Source: Vibrio sinus (GTDB lineage: Bacteria; Pseudomonadota; Gammaproteobacteria; Enterobacterales; Vibrionaceae). From it: a stretch of 64,000 nucleotides of DNA. The notes beneath the pieces are model-generated. The model was not told the DNA's origin. It saw only the letters and a list, made by a program, of their open reading frames with translations, and searched no databases. Positions 18,063 through 28,764 of this stretch are shown here, piece after piece. Positions within the stretch are counted from its first letter, which is position 1. Every line of letters starts with the position of its first letter. The DNA lies in the NCBI RefSeq assembly GCF_023634645.1, contig NZ_JAMKMR010000005.1, positions 186,001 through 250,000 on the forward strand, written 5' to 3'. A program made the translations under genes and the position numbers.

Positions 18063-19057
18063 TTCTTGTCGATGAGCGTTGGTCAGGTTTTGGAGGCATT
18101 GGCCGCTTTGCTGATGAAATTTCCGCACGATTCAGTAGCTCAACAGCCGTTAATTCAGCATGTAGCCCTGCGTCCCTATTTAATCCAATTGCGCTAGCGT
18201 TAGCTCTTGCAAAACAAAAAAAGGAAGATGTCGCATTTCTACCGGGTTATATACCGCCTATTTACTCTAGTGTTCCCTATGTTTTCACTGTACACGATCT
18301 TAATCATCTTGATCGTCCCGAAAATGCTAGTTTTTTAAAGTCTCTTTTTTATCGGTTTTTTATTAAACCCGGGTGTCATCGTGCTGCCGCGGTATTGACC
18401 GTATCTGAATTTTCTCGACAGAGAATTATTGAATGGAGCGGGGTGGCAGCGGATAAGGTAATCAATGTAGGTAATGGTGTAGACGATGCTTATTCGCCAA
18501 ATGTAGAACCTTACTCTCCTGGTCACCCATATCTTTTATGTGTGGGTAACCGTAAGCCACATAAAAATGAACCAATGTTAATCCGAGCTTTTGCTCAAGC
18601 TCAAATAGATAGCAACATTAGGTTACTGTTTACTGGCAATGCAACAGAAGAGTTAGAAGCGTTGATATCGTCTCTAGGTTTGGAGTCAAGAGTTTCTTTC
18701 TATGGCTTTGTAGAAGAAGAGCAGCTTCCTTCTTTATACAAAGGGGCGTTAGCTCTAGTGTTTCCTTCTCTATATGAAGGGTTTGGTTTGCCAGTTATTG
18801 AATCTATGGCTTGTGGTACGCCTGTTATCACTTCCAACTGTACTTCATTACCAGAGGTCGCAGGAGACGCAGCTCTTTTAGTAGATCCCAATAGTAAAAT
18901 TTCGATCTCTTCAGCTATTGAAAAACTGGTTTCTGATGAAGAGCTGCAAGAAAGCTTAGCTCTGCGCGGATTGGATCAGGCGAAAAAGTTTACTTGGGAT
19001 TTAACTGCCCAGCTTGTTGAATCTGTGTTGTTAGATGCAGCAAAAAACAAGGTGTAA
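18059..19057 (+). CDS. Glycosyltransferase, GT-B fold family 4
   Basis: The 332-residue protein shows the two halves of a GT-B enzyme. The acceptor half has GGIGRFADEI and TVHDLNHLDRPENA. The donor half has LLCVGNRKPHKN and the nucleotide-sugar motif EGFGLPVIESMACGTPVI at about residue 240, with the two glutamates of the E-x7-E pattern. It overlaps the polymerase gene by four bases and is followed two bases later by another glycosyltransferase. It adds one sugar of the repeat unit on the cytoplasmic lipid carrier. Donor and acceptor cannot be read from sequence. Confidence 0.9.
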   Translation: MILVDERWSGFGGIGRFADEISARFSSSTAVNSACSPASLFNPIALALALAKQKKEDVAFLPGYIPPIYSSVPYVFTVHDLNHLDRPENASFLKSLFYRFFIKPGCHRAAAVLTVSEFSRQRIIEWSGVAADKVINVGNGVDDAYSPNVEPYSPGHPYLLCVGNRKPHKNEPMLIRAFAQAQIDSNIRLLFTGNATEELEALISSLGLESRVSFYGFVEEEQLPSLYKGALALVFPSLYEGFGLPVIESMACGTPVITSNCTSLPEVAGDAALLVDPNSKISISSAIEKLVSDEELQESLALRGLDQAKKFTWDLTAQLVESVLLDAAKNKV

Positions 19058-19059
19058 GT

Positions 19060-20214
19060 ATGAATTCTGATATTAGTGTTGCATTAGTTTGCGATTGGCT
19101 TGTGACCTATGCTGGCGCAGAAAGAGTACTGGAGTCGATGCTTGATATTTATCCAGAAAGCGAGCTGAATTCATTGGTTGACTTTGTACCAGAAAAGCAG
19201 CGTTCATTTTTAAAGGGCAAACGAGCCAATACGACCTTTATTCAGAAGCTGCCGTTTGCCAAGAAAAAATACCAAAAATATCTGCCATTAATGCCACTTG
19301 CAATAGAGCAGTTAGATGTTTCGAAAAGCGATATTGTTTTGTCGAGCAGTCATGCTGTCGCGAAAGGTGTACTAACAGGGCCTGATCAACTGCATATTAG
19401 CTATGTGCACTCGCCAATTCGCTACGCATGGGATCTGCAGCATCAATATTTACAAGAAGCCGGTCTAAATAAGGGGCTAAAGGGTTGGCTGGCGAAATGG
19501 TTTCTACACAAAATCCGTACTTGGGATTACCGCACAGCTAACGGGGTAGACCACTTTATCGCAAATTCTCATTTTATTGCACGCCGAATTAAAAAAGTTT
19601 ATGGCCGCAAAGCAGCTGTTATCTACCCTCCGGTTGCGGTTGAAGATTTTCCTTTGGTGGAAGAAAAAGAAGACTTTTACTTCACCGCATCTCGAATGGT
19701 GCCATATAAACGTATGGATTTAATTGTGGAAGCATTCTCTAAAATGCCGGATAAACGCCTGATTGTGATTGGTGACGGTAGCGAGTTTGAAAAAATAAAA
19801 AGTAAGGCAGCTTCCAACGTTGAGTTAATGGGGTATCAGCCTTTTTCTGTGCTGAAAGAGCATATGCAAAAAGCAAAAGCATTTGTGTTCGCTGCTGAAG
19901 AGGATTTTGGTATTACTCCTGTGGAGGCTCAAGCTTGCGGAACACCAGTGGTGGCTTTTGGTAAAGGCGGTGCTCTCGAGACTGTACGTCCGCTAGGTGT
20001 CGATGAACCAACCGGACTATTTTTCAAGCAACAGACGGTCGAAGCTGTTTGTGCAGCTGTTGAAACATTTGAAAAAGAGTCGCACGAGTTTTCACCACAA
20101 GCGTGCCGAAACAACGCCGAAAAGTTTTCGACAGAGCGCTTCGAAAATGAATTAAAAGAGTTTGTAAGTGAAAAATGGGCTGAATTTTCTGCCAATAAAC
20201 AGATCACTTACTAG
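19060..20214 (+). CDS. Glycosyltransferase family 4, WbaZ-like (probable mannosyltransferase)
   Basis: The 384-residue GT-B enzyme begins CDWLVTYAGAERVLESML and carries YVHSPIRYAWDL, a pattern typical of the WbaZ-like group, many of which use GDP-mannose. The donor half has TASRMVPYKRMDLIVEAF and EDFGITPVEAQACGTPVV (about 281). The manC gene starts 25 bases downstream, which fits a GDP-mannose donor, but the specificity is inferred. The upstream gap is two bases, so translation is probably coupled. Confidence 0.88.
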   Translation: MNSDISVALVCDWLVTYAGAERVLESMLDIYPESELNSLVDFVPEKQRSFLKGKRANTTFIQKLPFAKKKYQKYLPLMPLAIEQLDVSKSDIVLSSSHAVAKGVLTGPDQLHISYVHSPIRYAWDLQHQYLQEAGLNKGLKGWLAKWFLHKIRTWDYRTANGVDHFIANSHFIARRIKKVYGRKAAVIYPPVAVEDFPLVEEKEDFYFTASRMVPYKRMDLIVEAFSKMPDKRLIVIGDGSEFEKIKSKAASNVELMGYQPFSVLKEHMQKAKAFVFAAEEDFGITPVEAQACGTPVVAFGKGGALETVRPLGVDEPTGLFFKQQTVEAVCAAVETFEKESHEFSPQACRNNAEKFSTERFENELKEFVSEKWAEFSANKQITY

Positions 20215-20238
20215 TAAATATTACGAGAATATATCCAT

Positions 20239-21672
20239 ATGAAAACATCTCTTCTCCCTGTAATTATGGCTGGCGGCAGTGGCAGTCGACTTTGGCCATC
20301 TTCACGTGAGCTATACCCGAAGCAGTTCTTGAAGCTCGACGGTGAACTCACGATGTTGCAGAACACTCTGGATCGCTTGAAAGGTTTAGAGTGCGCTAAT
20401 CCAGTCGTTATTTGCAATGAAGAGCATCGTTTTTTAGTAGCAGCGCAGCTTCGTCAAGTTGACAAGCTAGCGCATAACATCATTTTGGAGCCAGCTGGCC
20501 GGAATACAGCGCCAGCAATTTCGCTAGCTGCGTTAGTTGCAGACCAGCAAGGAGAAGAGAACGAGCAAGATCCATTGTTGTTGGTTTTGGCTGCAGATCA
20601 TGTAATCAAAGATCAAGCGGCTTTTCGTGCTGCAGTAAATTCAGCTATACCATTTGCTGAGGAAGGTAAGCTTGTGACGTTTGGTATTGTCCCGACCGGC
20701 CCAGAAACTGGTTACGGCTATATTCGTCGTGGTGCGCCAGAAAGTTGCGAGCAGCAATCGGACAGTGTGGCGTTTTCTGTGGCTCAGTTTGTTGAGAAAC
20801 CGAATTTAGAAACTGCAACTGAGTATTTGCAGACTGGCGAGTATTACTGGAATAGCGGTATGTTTCTCTTCCGAGCCAGTACTTATTTGGCTGAATTAAG
20901 CAAGTTCCGTTCAGATATTCACTCTGCCTGCCAGAAAGCAGTTGGAACGATCAACCCTGATCTTGATTTTGTACGAGTAGATAAAGAAGCATTTTTGGCT
21001 TGTCCGAGCGAATCCATTGACTATGCAGTCATGGAGAAGACAGCGGACGCAGTTGTCGTTCCAATGGATGCAGGATGGAGCGATGTAGGCTCTTGGTCAT
21101 CTTTATGGGAAATTTCTGATAAAGACACAGATGGTAATGTGAAGCATGGTGATGTTATGAGCTATGACAGCCATAACAACTACCTCTATGCTGAAACAGC
21201 TCTGGTTGCAACGGTTGGTGTGAAAGATCTGGTTGTGATTCAAAGTAAAGATGCACTTTTGGTTGCTGACAAAAACCAGGTGCAGGACGTGAAAAAAATA
21301 GTGGAACAGATCAAGTCTGATGGCCGTTCCGAACATCGTGTTCACCGTGAAGTTCACAGGCCTTGGGGCAAATATGATTCGATTGATGATGGCGACCGTT
21401 ATCAAGTTAAACGTATAACCGTGAAGCCGGGCGAAAAGCTTTCCACACAAATGCACCACCACCGCTCTGAACATTGGATTGTCGTTTCTGGTACCGCTCG
21501 AGTTACCAATGGTGAGCAATTAAAACTGATCACCGAGAATCAATCAGTTTATATTCCTCTGGGGCAGCGTCACGCGTTAGAGAATGTCGGAAAAATACCA
21601 CTAGAGCTCATCGAGATACAGTCAGGTTCGTATCTGGGTGAGGATGATATCGTTAGATTTGAAGATAGTTAA
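20239..21672 (+). CDS. manC: Mannose-1-phosphate guanylyltransferase / mannose-6-phosphate isomerase
   Basis: The 477-residue bifunctional enzyme has the nucleotidyltransferase signature [20 protein letters not shown] at about residues 11-30, the FVEKPN and [11 protein letters not shown] motifs, and a C-terminal cupin isomerase domain ([20 protein letters not shown], then [18 protein letters not shown]). It makes GDP-mannose from mannose-1-phosphate and GTP, and interconverts fructose-6-phosphate and mannose-6-phosphate. Together with the phosphomannomutase downstream it supplies GDP-mannose for the polymer. Length is standard for the type II enzyme. Confidence 0.97.
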   Translation: MKTSLLPVIMAGGSGSRLWPSSRELYPKQFLKLDGELTMLQNTLDRLKGLECANPVVICNEEHRFLVAAQLRQVDKLAHNIILEPAGRNTAPAISLAALVADQQGEENEQDPLLLVLAADHVIKDQAAFRAAVNSAIPFAEEGKLVTFGIVPTGPETGYGYIRRGAPESCEQQSDSVAFSVAQFVEKPNLETATEYLQTGEYYWNSGMFLFRASTYLAELSKFRSDIHSACQKAVGTINPDLDFVRVDKEAFLACPSESIDYAVMEKTADAVVVPMDAGWSDVGSWSSLWEISDKDTDGNVKHGDVMSYDSHNNYLYAETALVATVGVKDLVVIQSKDALLVADKNQVQDVKKIVEQIKSDGRSEHRVHREVHRPWGKYDSIDDGDRYQVKRITVKPGEKLSTQMHHHRSEHWIVVSGTARVTNGEQLKLITENQSVYIPLGQRHALENVGKIPLELIEIQSGSYLGEDDIVRFEDS

Positions 21673-21693
21673 TAGAATAATAAGTTGGAGAAC

Positions 21694-21711
21694 AGCCCAA
21701 AAATAGGGGCT
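21694..21711 (+). terminator. Weak hairpin between manC and manB
   Basis: AGCCC and GGGCT pair around an eight-base loop, followed by TATTTT. The stem is only 5 bp, so it is at best a partial terminator or attenuator within the operon. Confidence 0.3.
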
Positions 21712-21747
21712 TATTTTCAACACATATAATTTAAGAGCAGTGTAATT

Positions 21748-23136
21748 ATGAAAGATACTTTAGCCCCTAAGATGTTGAGCTGTTTTAAAGCTTACGATAT
21801 CCGTGGTCGTTTGGGTGACGAACTCAATGAAGATATTGCCTACCGTATTGGTCGCGCTTTTGGTGAGTTTTCTCAACCCAAAACTGTAGTTGTTGGTGGC
21901 GATGTGCGCCTGACAAGTGAAAGTCTTAAACTCGCTTTAGCTCGTGGATTGCAAGATGCTGGAACGGATGTTTTAGATATCGGGATGTCTGGTACCGAGG
22001 AGATCTATTTTGCAACTTTCTACTTGGGTGTAGATGGTGGAATAGAGGTTACCGCTAGCCACAACCCAATGGATTACAACGGAATGAAATTAGTCCGTGA
22101 AGGCGCAAAACCGATCAGTGGTGATACAGGCTTACGTGATATTCAGCGATTAGCCGAGCAAAATCAATTTGCGCCAGTCGATAGTAACAAGCGTGGAGTC
22201 TACAAAAAGATTTCGATACTTGAAGCTTATACCGATCACCTGATGGGGTATATCAAGTCTGAAAATTTCAAACCAATGAAACTGGTGATCAATAGCGGTA
22301 ACGGTGCTGCTGGGCACGTAATTGACGCTCTCGAAGAGCGGTTCAATCGTCAATCAATACCTGTGGAACTGATTAAGGTTCATCATCAAGCAGATGGTAA
22401 CTTCCCAAATGGTATTCCAAATCCGTTACTTCCAGAATGCAGGCAAGACACAGCAGATGCTGTAAAAGCTCACAAAGCAGATATGGGTATTGCCTTTGAT
22501 GGCGATTTTGATCGCTGTTTTATGTTCGATGCGAATGGTGATTTCATTGAAGGTTACTATATCGTTGGACTTTTAGCCGAAGCATTTTTGCAAAAGCATC
22601 CGAGTAGCAAAATCATCCATGATCCACGCCTATCATGGAACACTATTGATGTTGTTCAGACTTCTGGTGGTGAAGCGATTATGTCAAAAACTGGGCATGC
22701 TTTTATCAAAGAGAGGATGCGCAAAGAGGACGCGATATATGGTGGGGAAATGAGTGCGCATCACTATTTCCGAGATTTTGCCTATTGCGATTCTGGTATG
22801 ATTCCGTGGTTATTAGTGGCTGAATTGCTTTGTGTAAGAGAGCAAACATTGCAGCAACTAGTCAGCGATCGTATGGCTGCATATCCTGCATCCGGTGAAA
22901 TTAACTCTAAGTTAGAAGATCCGGCTACTGCAATAGCTCGTGTAAGAAACGAATTTGAGCCTGAAGCTCTGCTAGTAGATGAAACGGATGGTATTTCGCT
23001 TGAATTTAAAGACTGGCGATTCAATTTGCGTTCATCAAACACTGAGCCTGTTGTTCGGCTAAATGTTGAGTCTCGTGCAGATACTGCTTTGATGAAACAA
23101 AAAACAGAAGAGATATTGCGTCTTTTGCGTGAATGA
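21748..23136 (+). CDS. manB: Phosphomannomutase
   Basis: The 462-residue enzyme of the alpha-D-phosphohexomutase family has its active-site phosphoserine at Ser104 in [11 protein letters not shown], the metal-binding loop FDGDFDRCF, the sugar-binding [10 protein letters not shown] and the C-terminal phosphate-binding RSSNTEP. It converts mannose-6-phosphate to mannose-1-phosphate for ManC. The final codons of this gene reappear, degraded, at 32055-32093 in front of the second wbaP copy, showing that this junction was duplicated. Confidence 0.96.
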   Translation: MKDTLAPKMLSCFKAYDIRGRLGDELNEDIAYRIGRAFGEFSQPKTVVVGGDVRLTSESLKLALARGLQDAGTDVLDIGMSGTEEIYFATFYLGVDGGIEVTASHNPMDYNGMKLVREGAKPISGDTGLRDIQRLAEQNQFAPVDSNKRGVYKKISILEAYTDHLMGYIKSENFKPMKLVINSGNGAAGHVIDALEERFNRQSIPVELIKVHHQADGNFPNGIPNPLLPECRQDTADAVKAHKADMGIAFDGDFDRCFMFDANGDFIEGYYIVGLLAEAFLQKHPSSKIIHDPRLSWNTIDVVQTSGGEAIMSKTGHAFIKERMRKEDAIYGGEMSAHHYFRDFAYCDSGMIPWLLVAELLCVREQTLQQLVSDRMAAYPASGEINSKLEDPATAIARVRNEFEPEALLVDETDGISLEFKDWRFNLRSSNTEPVVRLNVESRADTALMKQKTEEILRLLRE

Positions 23137-24723
23137 AGCTCTTATTCAAGTTAATAGATTACATTAAGTGACGCTGTCAAACATCTAATTCTTATTAACT
23201 TTTAATGTACGTTAGAACCTTATCTTTATAGGTTTACGGTTGGCTCAAATTAAGTAGCCAACAAGGGGGAGATAATAATGCTGACTGATAGAGTAAAGCA
23301 TTCTAGGTGTATTAACCAACTAGGCTTAATACTGGCTGATATTATTGGTTTTGTTATTGCATTTTCTGTGACTCACGGAATCATGCTCGTTACTGATGCT
23401 GAACATGCAATGACATATAATCAATGGCAAAATATGTTCCATGGCTATCAATGGTTTGTTAGCTCTTTTGGGCTAATGCTTGTAGCTATGGCAGTCTTTT
23501 GTTTGTATTTTCGTCACTATCGTTACCGGAAGACTTTTTGGAGTGAATTGAAACAAGTAATAATTACTATGTTCTCTATCGTTGTATTAAATTTAGCTTT
23601 GGTTTCATTAGTGGGTAAGAATATTAGCCATGATCGCTGGGCTAAATTTTGGGGACTAACGATAGTTTTTATACCTTTATCTCATTCCGTAATGAAGCGT
23701 ATATTAAGTTATTTTGGACTTTGGCAATGGCCAACTTTCATCATTGGGTGCGGCCAAAATGCACGTGAAGCCTACCTAGCTATTAAAAGTGAAAAAAGGA
23801 TGGGATTTGATGTTAAGGCATTTATAGCTCCTGACGAAGGTCACTACGAAAGCCCGATAAAAGGTGTGCCTTTGTTGCGAATCGAGACAGCAGCTTTAAC
23901 AAATATGAAGAAAGCCCAGAAATTTATAGCGTTGGAATATACCCAATATCAACTATGCGACTTTTGGCTTCGAAAATTAGCTAGTAAGAAATTGAGAAAC
24001 ATTTCTGTCATACCTTCTTTACGTGGAATTCCTCTACATGGCACGGATGTTTCTCACTTCTTCAGTCATGAAGCATTGATGTTGCGCGTTCGGAATAATC
24101 TAGCTCGCCGTTCAGCTCAAGTGATGAAGCGAGGCTTTGACGTAGTTGTGTCATCCTTATTGTTAATTTTTCTATCTCCAATAATGCTATTTATTGGCTG
24201 GAAAGTGTCGCGTGATGGTGGGGCGCCGACTTATGGGCATGAACGTGTAGGGCAGCATGGCGAAAAGTTTAAATGTTTGAAATTTAGATCCATGGTTAGT
24301 AATTCTCAAGAAGTGTTGCAGGAGCTTTTGGAAAACGACCCTGAGGCTAGAGCTGAATGGGAAAAAGATTTTAAGCTGAAAAACGATCCTAGGATCACTC
24401 CGATTGGGCATTTTATTCGTAAAACCAGCTTAGATGAGCTTCCTCAATTATGGTGTGTGCTAAAAGGGGAAATGAGTTTGGTTGGGCCTCGCCCAGTTGT
24501 TCAACAAGAGTTGGAGCAATATTATGGCGAGAACTCAGACTACTACTTGATGGCAAAACCCGGTATGACAGGGCTTTGGCAGGTTAGCGGTCGAAGTGAT
24601 ACAGATTATGATACCCGTATTTACTTAGACGGATGGTATGTCAAAAACTGGTCTATGTGGTATGACATTGCAATGCTATTTAAAACGGTCGGCGTTGTAT
24701 TACGAAGTGATGGCGCGTATTGA
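23092..24723 (+). repeat. Duplicated block, copy 1 (manB tail + spacer + wbaP)
   Basis: The last codons of manB, the 140-base spacer and the whole wbaP gene align with 32055-33681 in the same orientation, about 9 kb downstream. Similarity starts at the manB tail and stops at the wbaP stop codon. Confidence 0.85.
23278..24723 (+). CDS. wbaP: Undecaprenyl-phosphate sugar-1-phosphate transferase, WbaP-like, copy 1
   Basis: The 481-residue initiating transferase has about four to five N-terminal membrane segments, a central soluble Rossmann-like region (PTFIIGCGQNAREAYLAIKS) and the C-terminal bacterial sugar transferase domain: KRGFDVVVSS, then FKCLKFRSM, TSLDELPQLWCVLKGEMSLV, GPRP and KPGMTGLWQVSGRS. 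It transfers galactose-1-phosphate or glucose-1-phosphate to undecaprenyl phosphate, the first step of repeat-unit synthesis. The donor sugar cannot be decided from sequence. A ribosome site (GGGGGAG) precedes the ATG. A near-identical intact paralog lies at 32236. Confidence 0.94.
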   Translation: MLTDRVKHSRCINQLGLILADIIGFVIAFSVTHGIMLVTDAEHAMTYNQWQNMFHGYQWFVSSFGLMLVAMAVFCLYFRHYRYRKTFWSELKQVIITMFSIVVLNLALVSLVGKNISHDRWAKFWGLTIVFIPLSHSVMKRILSYFGLWQWPTFIIGCGQNAREAYLAIKSEKRMGFDVKAFIAPDEGHYESPIKGVPLLRIETAALTNMKKAQKFIALEYTQYQLCDFWLRKLASKKLRNISVIPSLRGIPLHGTDVSHFFSHEALMLRVRNNLARRSAQVMKRGFDVVVSSLLLIFLSPIMLFIGWKVSRDGGAPTYGHERVGQHGEKFKCLKFRSMVSNSQEVLQELLENDPEARAEWEKDFKLKNDPRITPIGHFIRKTSLDELPQLWCVLKGEMSLVGPRPVVQQELEQYYGENSDYYLMAKPGMTGLWQVSGRSDTDYDTRIYLDGWYVKNWSMWYDIAMLFKTVGVVLRSDGAY

Positions 24724-24776
24724 GTTTTTATTTATCAAATAGAATGTATGTAGCTTTATAATAGAGATGTTTTAAT

Positions 24777-25922
24777 ATGAAAGTTATGATAGTAAATACT
24801 CTTTACTCACCATACAAAGTTGGTGGTGCCGAAGTATCGACTCAATTACTGGCAGAAACCTTAGTTGAAAAAGGGCACCAAGTGAGAGTTGTAACTCTCA
24901 CTAAAGAAAATAAACGCACACAGTCGGTAATAAATGGTGTAGAGGTTGCTTATTTGCCACTTAAAAATCTCTATTGGCCTTTTTCTGCTAATACTGAGCC
25001 TGCCTGGAAACGTTTATGTTGGCACCTGCTCGATCTCTATAATCCGTTTATGGTTAAACAGGTAGAAAAGGAGTTACAAGAGTTCAGGCCAGAGATTGTG
25101 CATACTAGTAACCTGGCCGGATTTTCAGTGGCAGTTTGGTCGATGGTGAAGCGATATAGCCTGCCGCTAATTCATACTATGAGAGATTATTATTTATTCC
25201 ACCCTAATTGCACTTTATTTAAGGGTGGTAAAGATATTCCAATTGTAGCGAAGAGTGTGCAATGTTGGTCTTGGCTAAAACGCCGTTTTAGTAAGCATGT
25301 AGATGTCGCGATAGGTATTAGCCACTATATTTCAGATTTGCATCAGTCGGGCGGGATGTTTTCTAGCGCGGAGCACAAAGTTATTTATAACCCAGTACCT
25401 GCACCTCAAGTGAAACTGAATAGTATAAAACCTTTGAGCGTGGGCATTATTGGACGTTTAACAACAGAAAAAGGCTTTGATGAATTTTGCGATATAGCGG
25501 AGCGTTATAGCCGCAAGAATATCAGGTTTGTTGCTGCTGGACGTTTTGCAAATGGCCTTTTGGGAGAAGCTCTAAAAAGCCGTGCGGAAAAAGCCGATAT
25601 AGAGCTACTGGGTTTTGTTCCCCTAGAGTCATTTTTAGCAGAAGTTGACGTTGTAATTCTACCGGTAAAATGGGAAGAACCTTTTGGGCGTACGGTTGTT
25701 GAGTGTGCACTGGCTGGAAAGCAAGTCTTTGCGTCTGCGAAAGGTGGCATTACTGAATTGATCCCCTATTTTAGTAACGTTCAAAACATTTCAGAACTTG
25801 AGCGTTACCTTGAAGGGTTAGACGAAGATTCGCTTGTACCTTTGACTGAAGTTAGCCAATCAGAACGAAGTAACTTTTCTCTATCAAATATTGCCGATCA
25901 ATATATAGATAGCTATAGATAA
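24777..25922 (+). CDS. Glycosyltransferase, GT-B fold family 4
   Basis: The 381-residue enzyme starts [20 protein letters not shown], typical of GT4 enzymes, and has the donor-side motifs [16 protein letters not shown] and [20 protein letters not shown] (about 300). A cysteine/tryptophan-rich insert ([18 protein letters not shown]) lies in the first half, as in a subgroup of GT4 proteins. It sits between wbaP and ugd, eleven bases before ugd. One sugar-transfer step of the repeat unit is the likely role; the donor could be UDP-glucuronate from the next gene, but this is a guess. Confidence 0.88.
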   Translation: MKVMIVNTLYSPYKVGGAEVSTQLLAETLVEKGHQVRVVTLTKENKRTQSVINGVEVAYLPLKNLYWPFSANTEPAWKRLCWHLLDLYNPFMVKQVEKELQEFRPEIVHTSNLAGFSVAVWSMVKRYSLPLIHTMRDYYLFHPNCTLFKGGKDIPIVAKSVQCWSWLKRRFSKHVDVAIGISHYISDLHQSGGMFSSAEHKVIYNPVPAPQVKLNSIKPLSVGIIGRLTTEKGFDEFCDIAERYSRKNIRFVAAGRFANGLLGEALKSRAEKADIELLGFVPLESFLAEVDVVILPVKWEEPFGRTVVECALAGKQVFASAKGGITELIPYFSNVQNISELERYLEGLDEDSLVPLTEVSQSERSNFSLSNIADQYIDSYR

Positions 25923-25933
25923 ATAGGACTAAG

Positions 25934-27100
25934 ATGAAAATTTCAATTGCCGGAACGGGATACGTTGGCTTATCAAATGCGATGTTGCTTGCTCAACACA
26001 ATGAAGTTATCGCGGTTGATATTGTTGAAGAGAAAATAAACCTTCTCAATGATAAAAAGTCGCCAATTATTGATCGAGAAATTGAAGATTTTTTAGAAAA
26101 TAGGGAACTGAATTTCAGAGCGACTTTGGATAAGGAAGCGGCTTATCAAAATGCTGACTTTGTCATTATCGCAACGCCGACCGATTACGACCCACAGACA
26201 AACTATTTTAATACCGCTTCGGTAGAGGCCGTGATTAGAGATGTTATGGCAATCAACCCTGACGCGGTGATGGTGATTAAATCGACGGTTCCAGTCGGAT
26301 ACACTCAACGAATTAAACAAGAGTTCGGCTGTGAGAACCTGATCTTCTCACCTGAGTTTTTACGAGAGGGCCAAGCTTTGTACGACAACCTCCATCCGTC
26401 TCGTATTGTGGTAGGGGAGCGTTCTGAGCGAGCAGAATTATTTGCTGACCTTCTGGTTCAGGGCGCGATTAAGCAAGACATTGAGGTTCTACTGACTGAC
26501 ACCACAGAAGCGGAAGCGATTAAACTTTTTGCTAACACTTATCTGGCAATGCGGGTTTCCTATTTTAACGAACTCGATACCTATGCGGAAACTCATGGCT
26601 TAGATTCTCGTCAAGTTATAGAGGGTGTCTGCCTAGACCCACGGATCGGAGGACACTACAACAACCCGTCATTTGGTTATGGCGGATATTGTTTGCCAAA
26701 AGATACCAAACAGCTACGAGCCAATTATCAGGATGTCCCTAACGAGTTGATCAGTGCCATTGTTGATGCCAACCGAACCCGAAAAGATTTTATTGCCGAG
26801 TCGATAATCGCGAAAAGCCCTAAGACGGTTGGTGTTTATCGATTGGTGATGAAATCTGGTTCAGATAACTTCCGTGCTTCAGCAATGCAAGGAGTTATGA
26901 AGCGAATTAAGGCGAAAGGGATAGAAGTCGTAGTTTATGAACCAACGCTTGATGAACCTGAATTTTTTAACTCTCGAGTTATATCAGATTTAGAAGAGTT
27001 CAAGAATCAATCAGATATCATCATTACTAACCGACACAATAATGAACTTTCTGATGTTTTGGATAAAGTTTACACTCGCGATCTTTTTGCTTGTGACTAG
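25934..27100 (+). CDS. ugd: UDP-glucose 6-dehydrogenase
   Basis: The 388-residue nucleotide-sugar dehydrogenase has the NAD-binding GTGYVGLS (6-13), the STVPVGYT and [10 protein letters not shown] motifs, and the catalytic Cys253 in [15 protein letters not shown]. It oxidises UDP-glucose to UDP-glucuronate using two NAD, supplying an acidic sugar for the polymer. Length is that of the short bacterial Ugd type. Related UDP-sugar dehydrogenases cannot be fully excluded. Confidence 0.93.
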   Translation: MKISIAGTGYVGLSNAMLLAQHNEVIAVDIVEEKINLLNDKKSPIIDREIEDFLENRELNFRATLDKEAAYQNADFVIIATPTDYDPQTNYFNTASVEAVIRDVMAINPDAVMVIKSTVPVGYTQRIKQEFGCENLIFSPEFLREGQALYDNLHPSRIVVGERSERAELFADLLVQGAIKQDIEVLLTDTTEAEAIKLFANTYLAMRVSYFNELDTYAETHGLDSRQVIEGVCLDPRIGGHYNNPSFGYGGYCLPKDTKQLRANYQDVPNELISAIVDANRTRKDFIAESIIAKSPKTVGVYRLVMKSGSDNFRASAMQGVMKRIKAKGIEVVVYEPTLDEPEFFNSRVISDLEEFKNQSDIIITNRHNNELSDVLDKVYTRDLFACD

Positions 27101-27170
27101 TGATGAGTTTTATGTGTAGGTTCGGCTTAAGTAATAGCTAATTCGTTACATATTCTCGACTATTCGCAGC

Positions 27171-27209
27171 ATCGACACTAGGTTAAGTTGCTTAGAATCT
27201 AGTGTCGAT
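27171..27209 (+). terminator. 11-bp hairpin between ugd and wzx
   Basis: ATCGACACTAG pairs perfectly with CTAGTGTCGAT around a 17-base loop, followed by an AT-rich stretch. It may attenuate transcription entering the flippase gene. Confidence 0.45.
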
Positions 27210-27245
27210 TGAAATTATTTATAGCCTGACTTAAAGGAAGGAATA

Positions 27246-28652
27246 TTGAATACTAAAAAGATAATATCTTTTTCGCTAGGGCCTTTAGGGGCAGCTTTTT
27301 TTAGTTTTATAACAATGCCAATTACCGCATGGATTTTTTCTATTGAAGACATTGGCCGATTGTCGATATTTCAGGTTATTGTTACTTTCTCGACACTGCT
27401 GTTTAGTATGGGACTAGACCAAGCTTATGTCAGAGAATACCATGAATCAAAAGATAAGCCTGCTCTTCTAAAAGTCACGTTACTCCCAGGCTTTTGTCTG
27501 TTGTTTATAGCAGCATCGCTATTATGGATTTTACCCTTTCAATGGTCTGAGATGGTATTTTCTGCCCGTGATCCATCAGTGAGTATGCTTCTTGTGATTT
27601 GTCTTTTTTGTTCATTCTTGTCAAGATTTTTGTCATTGACTCTTAGAATGGAAGAGAGAGCAATCGCATATTCAATGAGTCAACTAACCCCTAAAGTAGT
27701 GATGTTGATTTTTGTTACAATGTATTATTTAAGTAGCATCAAATTAGATTTTTCTGAGTTGGCTTCGGCTTTTACGGCATCGCAAGTTACTGTATTGGTG
27801 GTTTTATTATTTAATACCAAGAAACAATGGCTTAGTGCTATTCAATCAAAGCTGGATAAGAAATATCTTATTGTTATCCTGAAGTTTGGAACACCTTTGG
27901 TGTTCGGAGCTGTTGCATATTGGGGGCTGACAGCTCTTGATCGTTTTGTCCTTAGGGCATCATCTACATTTGACGAACTGGGATTATACTCCGTGTCTAT
28001 TTCATTTGCATCAGCCGGTGTAATAATACAAAGTGTATTTTCTACTATTTGGGCTCCAACTGTCTATAAATGGGCCGCAAATGGCCTTGAAAACGAGAAA
28101 ATTGAAAAAGTAATAGATGCCGTTTTATTTTTTGTCCTAATCCTGTTTTCGATATCGGGACTACTTTCTTGGTTAGTAATATATGTACTACCGGAAAAAT
28201 ATAACTCTGTCCAATACATCGTAATATCTTGTATTGCACTTCCATTATTATATGCGTTGTCTGAAGCAACTGTCGTTGGTATAGGGTTAAAAAAGAAAAC
28301 AATTTTTGCAATGATGTCTTCTTTTATCGCACTTGTTGTGAATATTGTAGCACTTTATTTCTTTGTCCCAAAGTACGGTGCAGCAGGTGCGGCGGTCTCA
28401 ACAGCAATTTCTTTCTGGGTGTTTTTATTTCTTAGAACGGAGTTCTCCGCTAGAGTTTGGTATTCATTTCCTAGAGTTAAAATTTACTTTTCCACATTTG
28501 TAGTCGTATGTTTGTCATGTTTAAACTCTCTATTTGGGAGTGAATATAAAACTGTATTTATAACTTCTTGGATGGCTTTCTTAGTTTTGTTTGTTGTTTT
28601 TAACTTTAAGTATGTAGTTAACATCTATGGGGTTGCTGTTAAAAATAAATGA
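27246..28652 (+). CDS. wzx: Wzx-type polysaccharide repeat-unit flippase
   Basis: A TTG start at 27246 is supported by AAGGAAGG ending five bases upstream. The 468-residue protein has about twelve to fourteen membrane segments in two bundles and begins ISFSLGPLGAAFFSFITMPI, the pattern of polysaccharide flippases (MATE/MOP superfamily). It moves the undecaprenyl-linked repeat unit across the inner membrane for Wzy to polymerise. Base composition is AT-rich, as for wzy. Symbol given by role, not by allele. Confidence 0.9.
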   Translation: MNTKKIISFSLGPLGAAFFSFITMPITAWIFSIEDIGRLSIFQVIVTFSTLLFSMGLDQAYVREYHESKDKPALLKVTLLPGFCLLFIAASLLWILPFQWSEMVFSARDPSVSMLLVICLFCSFLSRFLSLTLRMEERAIAYSMSQLTPKVVMLIFVTMYYLSSIKLDFSELASAFTASQVTVLVVLLFNTKKQWLSAIQSKLDKKYLIVILKFGTPLVFGAVAYWGLTALDRFVLRASSTFDELGLYSVSISFASAGVIIQSVFSTIWAPTVYKWAANGLENEKIEKVIDAVLFFVLILFSISGLLSWLVIYVLPEKYNSVQYIVISCIALPLLYALSEATVVGIGLKKKTIFAMMSSFIALVVNIVALYFFVPKYGAAGAAVSTAISFWVFLFLRTEFSARVWYSFPRVKIYFSTFVVVCLSCLNSLFGSEYKTVFITSWMAFLVLFVVFNFKYVVNIYGVAVKNK

Positions 28653-28764
28653 CACATCTTAGATGTTAATATTTTCCAGTACTAATGTATTTAAACGTGG
28701 AATTTAACCACGATACTAGACATCGACTTTATCCTCTAGTTATAACTGAATGGAAACATGATTT